Assembly (NCBI GenBank): GCA_038503035.1 | Contig: JAVSML010000968.1 | Location: forward strand, 1-64,000 | DNA from: Crocodylus rhombifer | Lineage: Eukaryota > Chordata > Crocodylia > Crocodylidae | Direction of reading: 5' to 3' | Length of the DNA: 64,000 nt | In this document: one piece after another, positions 57,401-64,000 of the stretch | Position numbering within the stretch: the stretch's first letter is position 1 | Layout of the letters: every line of letters starts with the position of its first letter | Program-made: the position numbers and the translations under genes | The notes under the pieces: model-generated | Seen by the model: the letters and a program-made list of their open reading frames with translations, nothing else | Told to the model about the DNA's origin: nothing | The model's database searches: none

Positions 57401-58319
57401 AATCACATCAGTTCCTTTGCCACCAACACAGAGCTCAGGTTTTATACAGAACTCTGAGACAGAAGGAACCCCATTTGGGTAGTGTGAATACACAGAGGTG
57501 AAAAACATAGCTTAGTCATAAACATTTTTAGGAGACAGTAACAGTGGTTCTTTGAGATGATAGTATAGAGACACTGTAGGTGAAGTCTCTGTTTTTCTGG
57601 TAGGTGTCATACTGCTTTTTAACAGGATTTCTAGAAACTGTAGGAAGAAGTTTCTTTCTGTGGTACTCCACAACTCAAAAACTTCTGATCATATTTCTAT
57701 AAGACCTGGTCTAAAAGGTCTGAGAGCTGAACAGGAGGATGAATGGACATGTGTAGTGGATCTGTGAACAAGAACTGCCTTAGCCAATAAATAATTATTG
57801 TATTCTTGTCTTCCTGGTTTTTGAAAATCACCCCGAGAATAAGGAAAGGTAGTGCAAAGGTATACACGATTCCACTACAGTAGAGTCATGGCATAGGAAC
57901 TTTGTGCTCAGGCCTCCTCTGGAACAAACATTTCACATTTTAAGATGCTGTTGATAGGGAACAAGTAGATCGAACAAGTAGGGAAATCTACGCTGACAGA
58001 ACAGTAATTCTGAGATGGACCTGTGGAAGGATAATTGGCCATTAACAGACTCCTCAAGAAGTTTTCCAAGTTGTTTTTGATTTCAAGGAGGTAAAGATTC
58101 ATCAGCGTCACCCTGTTCTTATACCAGCAATCCATCAGAAACCAGAAGAAATCCCTTGCATGGCTATGATGGTGTAAATGAAAATGTGTGTTATCAAGGT
58201 TTAGATGCCATATATGCCAGTCCAATAGTCCTGATCTCTAAAGACCTTGAAATACATCACATTAATGGTGTGATTAATATATTATTCATGCCATTAACTA
58301 CATATATTCAGCCAATTTA
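57401..58319. other. Unassigned intronic sequence
   Basis: No recognised gene or repeat. Confidence 0.4.
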
Positions 58320-58402
58320 TGGTGCCATAACCCAGCCACAAAGATGTAGAACATCTTTGTAAAACATCTTTGTGGCTGGCTGTTTTTTCTGGCACCTTAA
58401 AT
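58320..58402. repeat. Palindromic hairpin with AAAGATGT repeats
   Basis: CCAATTTATGGTGCC ... CAGCCACAAAGATGT pairs with ACATCTTTGTGGCTGG ... GGCACCTTAAATTG, with a short loop containing another ACATCTTTGT. The shape fits a small foldback MITE. Confidence 0.65.
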
Positions 58403-58450
58403 TGAATGTGTGGCATATGTTATATTCCAGACAGGGGCTGTCTCATCCCA

Positions 58451-58560
58451 TGCCAACAATCAATTGATTGTCGGCATCAACTGGGGACAGCCCTGGATCT
58501 TGAAATGGACATGGGGCTGCCTGGGCCAGTACCAACAATCAGCTGATTGTTGGCACTGGC
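58451..58560. repeat. Two related short palindromes
   Basis: 58451-58476 reads TGCCAACAATCAATTGATTG then TCGGCA; 58525-58560 is a 36-bp palindrome with one mismatch pair centred on ATCAGCTGAT. Both share the CCAACAATCA half-site, so one is likely a duplicated and drifted copy of the other. GGGGACAGCCCTGG and GGGGCTGTC phrases surround the first. Confidence 0.65.
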
Positions 58561-58619
58561 CCCAGATGCCCCTGGGTCCCAGGAGTTACCCCCAGCCCAA
58601 ACCACAGGATCAGGCTAGA

Positions 58620-59840
58620 GGCAGCTCTGCCTGGAACAGGAACCTGATGCTTATCTGAGCTCTAGGATCAGGTATGGGACAGCCACAGAATATGGGACAA
58701 GAGTGCTCGCTGCCCAATCCACAGGATCAGGCAGGGGGCAGCTCTATTGTGGTGTGATTAGAATATGAGGAGTTTTAGGCCTAATGCAAAACCTGTCGCA
58801 TAGCAGGATGTTATTGGGTGGGATACAGAATTCCTCAGATCCCCATGGTGCCATTATTTTAAGATCTGTCAGAGGCCTAAAACGTTCATACTTATCCTTA
58901 TTTGTCTATAGATAGCCAACGTGGCTATCCCAATGTGTTTGTGATCAGTGCCTTTGACAAAGAGTGGATTCAAAAAAGGACATTTTCTGTGCAGTTGTGT
59001 GTTCTAACCATCAAGCCAATTCTATCTTGTCTACCAAGTATTTTGCCTAAGAACAGACTGATCTAAGCCAGAGCTGGCAGATTAGGTCTAGCAAGAAGTG
59101 TCACAGATATGCACACTGATGTGGTATAGCACTGCCAGGCATGTTCATACTATTACAGCTAGTCCTGATGTCAGCTGAAATAAGAGTCCTCATAGTGAGA
59201 GGAAATTGTCCTTGGGTTGGTATATTTTTTCTGTTCGTTTTGTTGTTTTTTCTTCTTTCCCCTACAATTTCTATGTCAATTTTCCAGAGTTCACTAAGAA
59301 ACCTAGCCAAGTTATACAGACCATGGTTCTAACTTGCTAATATTTCCCACAGTGATCAGCCAGTAATCCTGGTGCAAGGGAATAAGACAAATTCAGAAAG
59401 TAGTTGCTGGCTTCTGATCAACTAATGTGGCTTCTAAAAATCCTTCCAAATCTGCTGCCCCGCTGAAATGTGATGTAGGCGTATGTACTGAAGGATGTGG
59501 ATGAAGCATGTCTCCTATGGAACTGCGACCAAACTATTGATAGTTTGGTTACCTGCCCTGAGAGTAATGTCAAAATCCTTTTTCATTTTACACACTCAGA
59601 TGGCACTTATCTACCTATATAACTGCCATTTTTTGGCTCTTACACGCAGTTTGTGATCCTTCTCCACATGCAATGTGGAATTTAAGCATCAACATGGCTA
59701 CTGAGCATGTGCAATAAACTGCACCCTGGCTGGGAAGGTACACAGTTCCTCTATATGTGCTTGCCCTGGGAAAGCACAAGATAATTCTACCTAGACAAAA
59801 ACCACTACTAGTGGATGTTAGTGGCAGGTGTGTCTGTGCT
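58620..59840. other. Unassigned intronic sequence
   Basis: No recognised gene or bounded repeat. Confidence 0.4.
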
Positions 59841-59844
59841 TTAA

Positions 59845-60110
59845 CACAAAAGCCAAGTGTCTACAGAAGTTATCCAGGAAGTTGGAGATCACTTCTTTGA
59901 AGCCATACCTATATGTCCTATTTTCTGCAGTGACAGAGAAAAAGTGTTCACCCTCATCTGTATGCCAGCCCTTCAGATATTTGAAGACTGTTATAGTGTC
60001 TCTCACATGCCTTTTCTGCAAGCTGAACATGCCATTTTCTTTCAGCTTGTCCTCATACAACTTCCTTTCCAAAACCTTCACCTGCCTCTGGACCCCCACT
60101 TTAGCTTGTG
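59845..60110 (-). mobile_element. CR1-like C-terminal fragment
   Basis: On the minus strand, VQRQVKVLERKLYEDKLKEN followed by MFSLQKRHVRDTITVFKYLK and TYRYGFKEV matches the CR1 ORF2 C-terminus ([11 protein letters not shown] ... LFSLQKRRLRGDLVACYK). Confidence 0.7.
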
Positions 60111-60544
60111 GCTGCAAGGGTTCAGCCAGGACACAAGTGGCCAAACCTGTGGATGGATCCTGAGGGACATCTAGGGGGTCAGCAGGACAGAAGCTCAGAC
60201 TATCAGATCTTTGGATAGGGGCCTGGGTCAGCAAAGCAGGGAATGTGGCACCCAGGTCTAGATTTTACTGATAGAGTAGAAACCTTAGGAAATAAAAAGG
60301 AAGTTCAACCCTGCTTAAAATTAATTAGATTTGATTTTCCATTTTGCATGAAGATTTTACAAGTAATGAAGATGCCAGAAAGGAAAGTAATTGGCTCAAT
60401 ATGGTCCCAGAAGATTTAGATTTTTTTTTTCTGAAAATGTGAGGGAAGAATTTGATTTTTGCTCAAGTACCACCCTAACAGAGGAACAACAGCAAAGAAT
60501 TGAAAAAAACCCAGCAGCTGGCCTTGAAATGCAGACAAGCAAAG

Positions 60545-60660
60545 ATGGTTCTTTGGATGATATCTTTTATTAGACCAACTAATTATTATTAATTAATAAT
60601 TAATAATTAACAATTATTATTATTAGATGCAATTTTTGCCGCAAACTTTCACAACATAAT
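60545..60660 (-). mobile_element. Penelope-like tail, reversed, with AT-rich expansion
   Basis: TTCTTTGGATGATATCTTTT then ATTAGACCAACTAA is the reverse of the tail TTAGTTGGTCTAATAAAAGA. An ATT/AATTAATA simple expansion (about 60578-60625) sits inside it, followed by TGCCGCAAACTTTCAC, the reverse of a GTGAAAGTTTGCGGCA version of the tail core. Confidence 0.55.
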
Positions 60661-60974
60661 AACCTATCTGCAACCCTCTCATATGAACAGTTGGGCAGCA
60701 TTGTGGCTCGGGGTCTTGCCAGCCTGATAATGTTAGGGGAAACTGTAGGTGCTGAAGTCTGGGTTGCTGAGGGAGAAGCTGTGGATAAGGATGCCAACAT
60801 CAGTCTGTTGAAGAGATCCAATAACCCTCCAGTAACAAAACACACAGTCCAAAGGAGAAAAGACTGGAATAAGCAACTTAACTATGGGAAAGGGCCAGAG
60901 AACTGAATGGGACTGCAGGGCTGGGCTGGGCAACGAGATGGAACCGTGGGTGGCTCAGCCAGGGGATCAGCATC

Positions 60975-61305
60975 CTGGCACTTAAAAATGGTGGTGGGGG
61001 TGCTTGAACTAAAGTTTGCCAAATGAGTTGTAGTTTAAGTGCCACCACCACCATTTTTAAGCATGGGGATGCCGCTAACCAGAGCCGAGAGGGGCAAGGG
61101 CAGATGCAGGCTGCCCGCTGTGGGCTTGGGACTCTCCAGCCTCCTGCCTTTGCCCCAGGAGCTGCATGTTGACCCTGTGTCCCATGCCCATCCAGCAACG
61201 GGCAGGTGATACACAGCCAGTGCGCAGCTCCTGGGGGAATGGCAGCAGGGCAGAGAGCCCTGAGCCTGCAGCAGGCAGACTGTATCCACCCTTGCCCTGT
61301 GAACA
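60975..61305. repeat. Hairpin plus GC-rich foldback
   Basis: CTTAAAAATGGTGGTGGGG (60981-60999) pairs with CCACCACCACCATTTTTAAG (61042-61061), and pairing continues towards the loop (TGCTTGAACTA with TAGTTTAAGTG). Next to it, about 61093-61170 (GGGCAAGGGCAGATGCAGGC ... CCCCAGGAGCTGCATG) is inverted at about 61218-61303 (CGCAGCTCCTGGGGGAATGG ... CACCCTTGCCCT). Confidence 0.65.
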
Positions 61306-61339
61306 AATCCAGGGGAAACATGCCCCCCTTGCCTCCTGC

Positions 61340-63960
61340 AGGAAGTTACTGGAACATATCCTAAGGATGGCCATTTACAAGCAGCTGGAGGAGGAAATGC
61401 TGATCACAAGCAGCAAGCATGCATTTATGAAAAACAAATTGTGTCAAGCTGTATCTCCTTCTTTGGGTAGATAGAGGGAATGCTGGATTTCAACAAGGCT
61501 TTTTGCATGGTCCCACATAACCCTCTCATAAACAAATTGGAGAAATGTGAACTAGATAAAACTACTGTAAGGTGGATAGATAACTGGCTCAATAACCACA
61601 AGCAAAGGGTAATTATTAACAGGTCTATGTCAGAATGGCAGGAAGTTTCAAGTGGAGTCCCACAGGGGTCTGTCCTGGTCCCAGTGCTGTTCAAAATGTT
61701 TATTAATGATTTGGAGGTTGGCATAGAAAGCTTCTTGACACTAAGTAAATGACATGAAACTGGGAAGGATTACAAACATGGAGGATACAAATGAACTTCA
61801 AAGGATCTTGACAGATTGGAAAGCTGGACTGGAGCTAATAGTATGAAGTTCAAAACAAGTAAATGTAAGGTGCTACACCTTGGAAGGAATAATCAAAAAC
61901 ACAAATACAAAATGGGTGTCACCTGGCTGGATGGTAGCACTCGGGAGTCTGGGTTGGTAACAAACTCTGCAGTGTGATGCAGCCACATAAAAGATGAATG
62001 TGGTTTTAGCATATGTCAATACAAGCATTAGGTGCAAGACATAGGAGGTGATAATGCCTCTTTACTCTGCACTCTATTGGTTAGGCCTCATTTGGAGTAC
62101 TGTGTGCAGTTCTGGGATCCGCATTTTAAAAAGAATGTGAAAAAGTTAGAGAAGGACCAGAGGAAGGCAAAGATGATGATAAAGGACTTGGGAAGCAAAT
62201 TATAGAAGGAGCATCTCAAGGAGCTAGAGCAGGGGCAGGCAATTATTTTGAGTGGAGGGCTGCTTACCTAGTTTTGGGAGGCTGTCGATGGCTGCATGGG
62301 TAGCCCTGCCCCTTGACAGGTGCCCCGCCCCTTGACAGGTGCCCCATGCCCTGGTCACCATCTTGGGACCAACACCCCAATGTCTTGGGACCAATGTCCC
62401 AGGGCCAGCACCAGTGGGGCCCAGAGCGGGGCACATGCTGGCAGGGGTCTGTGGAGCTGGGCTGGGCTGGACCAGCAGGGGGGGTGGAGCTGGCCCAGCT
62501 CCGTACAGCCTCTGCCAGCTGGGACCCCACCCTGCCACCCTGCTCTGGGCCCCACCGGCACTGGCCCTGGGACAACGGTGCAGACCCTGCGCTCTCACTG
62601 GCTTCCCGCCCTCTCATACCCAGTGCCCCCCAGTACAGGTGGGGGGCAGTGCACAGCCCCAACCCCCTGCTCGCCATCAGGGAAAAAACTGGTGCTGAGC
62701 ATGGAGAAGTGGCCCCTCGCCTGTCCCATGGTTGGCACTCCGTGCTGCAGGCACTCGCAGCCCACATGGGGCTGTCCAGAGGAGGCACAGGCAGCCCCAG
62801 GCAGGCTGTGAGTCACTACAGCACGGGGCACTGGCCATGGGGCAGGTGAGGGACCGCTTTTTCCTGCACCCAGCACCAGCTTGTAACCGACCCCACTGCC
62901 AGCCTGGCAGTAGGGCCGGGTTACAAGCTGGTGCTGAGTGCAGGGGGGGAGGAGAAAGCGGCCCCTTGCCCCTCCCCACCCAAACCCGGTGCCCCGCGCT
63001 GCAGCTGCTTGAAGCCCACATGGGTTTGCCTGTGCCTCCTCTGGACAGCCCCACATGGGCTGCAAGCGCTTGCAGCATGGGGCACCAGCCATGGGGCGGG
63101 TGAGGGGCTGCTTTTCTCCGCACAGGGAAAAGCTGGGGGGGAGGGGGAGAAGAAACAGCCCCACCCCATGCCTGGTGCCCCACACTGCAGGTGCCCGCAG
63201 CCCTCGTGGGGCTGTCTGGAGCGGGTACAGGCAGCCCCACGTGGGCTGCAAACAGCTGTAGTGCAGGGCACCGGATGTGGGTGGAGAGGGGGCACTTCTC
63301 TCCCATGCTCCTTTCTTGCCCGGGGTCTTCCCCCCCCACACTTACCTGAGCTTCCTGCGCCAGGGCAGCCACTTGCTCCCAGGCTAGAAGCCCGAGCTGG
63401 GGCTTCTGGCTGGGGGTGGGGCTGGGTGGCTCCCCTGTTGTGGGAGCCCACTGGGCTTCCCATGGGTCCTACTGCCCTTGGTTCCTGTCATTTTTGACAG
63501 GAACTAAGGGCAGAGAAATATTAATTTTCCAAATTTTTTAGGGGTCCCATGGGCAAGATAGAATGGTCTCACAGGCCAGATGCGGCTCGCGGGCTGTATT
63601 TTGCCCACCCCTGAGCTAGAGACATTCAGCTTGAGGAAAAGCTGCTTAAAAGGGGACATGACAGCTGTCTTCAAACACTTGAAGGACTGTCATAAAGAAA
63701 AGGAAAAGCACCTTTTCTTTCTTGCTGCAGAGAGGAGGATGTGGATCAATGTTTTGAAGTTGCAGTAAAGTAATTTTAGATTGGATATCCAGGAAAACTT
63801 CACTGTTAGAATAGTGAGGCAGTGGAATAGACTACATAGGGACGTTGTGGACTCTCCATCACTGGAGGTATTCAAGTAGAGGTTGGACAGCCACTGGTAA
63901 AGGATGGTCTAGGTGTAGCTATGCCTATGTTCTACTAGGAGTATTTCCCATGCTTCTAGG
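61340..63960 (+). mobile_element. CR1-like LINE split by a hAT element
   Basis: The first part (61340-62221) encodes RT: MLDFNKAFCMVPHNPLINKL (motif A, D intact), RWIDNWLNNHKQRVIINRS, SSGVPQGSVLVPVLFKMFIN, then a degraded FADD region and [23 protein letters not shown] text. The second part (63622-63960) continues with TFSLRKSCLKGDMTAVFKHL and the 3' region ending near CTATGTTCTACTAGG. The parts join across the hAT at 62230-63613. Frameshifts and a stop inside the palm show it is inactive. Confidence 0.82.
62230..63613. mobile_element. 1384-bp hAT element with perfect 8-bp TSDs
   Basis: Target duplications AGCTAGAG flank it exactly (62222-62229 and 63614-63621). The left terminus CAGGGGCAGGCAATTATTTT and the complement of the right terminus CAGGGGTGGGCAAAATACAG are hAT-type inverted repeats. 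The interior is GC-rich and arranged as alternating units: about 62700-62905 is an inverted copy of about 62922-63120 around a palindrome at 62876-62936 (CCAGCACCAGCTTGTAAC ... GTTACAAGCTGGTGC...), with a further unit at about 63187-63290. Frames up to 248 codons on both strands follow this symmetry and show no transposase domain, so it is non-autonomous. Confidence 0.85.
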
Positions 63961-64000
63961 TTATACTGGTTCCCCCCCACATCCCCTACTTTCTATTATA

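Noticed and set aside
62595..63372. Long minus-strand frames (231-248 codons) as a gene
   Set aside because: They lie wholly inside a GC-rich, inverted-repeat hAT interior, open frames occur in several phases on both strands, and no domain is recognisable.

Overview
The window looks like intronic DNA from a reptile, most likely a crocodilian. It contains one real exon and a dense, layered population of transposon relics. The evidence for the organism is the abundance of CR1 retrotransposons of several ages (their 3' ends carry the ACTATGAAACTATG-type repeat), together with Penelope-like, Harbinger and hAT elements and endogenous retroviral LTRs. The exact species cannot be read from the sequence. 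Nothing here looks bacterial or viral, and long GC-rich open frames are not genes.

The only host coding sequence I can support is a 220-bp exon on the minus strand (40547-40766). It has a clean acceptor and donor and encodes part of the cytoplasmic tail of a delta-1 protocadherin, best matching PCDH1, including the RRVTF (CM3, PP1-docking) motif. No neighbouring exon was recognised, so the flanking introns probably exceed 23 kb on one side and 40 kb on the other.

Layout. 0.4-5.4 kb: GC-rich foldback repeats, a TSD-flanked insert, an LTR-like stretch and hAT ends. 8.0-8.3 kb: a hAT MITE with a near-perfect palindrome and 8-bp TSDs. 9.4-12.1 kb: a young CR1 nested in a hAT-like repeat whose uninterrupted relative lies at 20.7-21.3 kb. 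12.1-12.5, 26.7-27.5 and 45.0-45.4 kb: three copies of one LTR family. 14.2-16.3 kb: an old CR1 carrying a nested hAT-like element. 19.2-20.5 kb: a CR1 with its endonuclease domain. 22-25 kb: CR1 tails and two tRNA-like SINEs. 25.0-25.9 and 33.9-34.6 kb: related GC-rich foldbacks. 28.2-29.7 and 31.9-32.4 kb: Penelope-like relics, the first with RT and GIY-YIG remnants. 35.8-38.2 and 50.7-54.5 kb: two copies of a ~1.5-kb LTR family, each split by its own CR1. 43.4-43.9 kb: an imperfect tandem array. 45.8-46.7 kb: another LTR. 47.2-49.2 kb: a decayed two-gene Harbinger transposon. 55-64 kb: older CR1s, an inverted pair of Penelope tails, palindromes, and a 1384-bp hAT element with perfect 8-bp TSDs nested in a CR1.

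No convincing new multi-gene system was found. The most informative features are the nested insertions, which give relative ages; the Penelope relics, with a possible decayed hammerhead-ribozyme core; the palindromic hAT elements; and the LTR and foldback families, which may not yet be catalogued.
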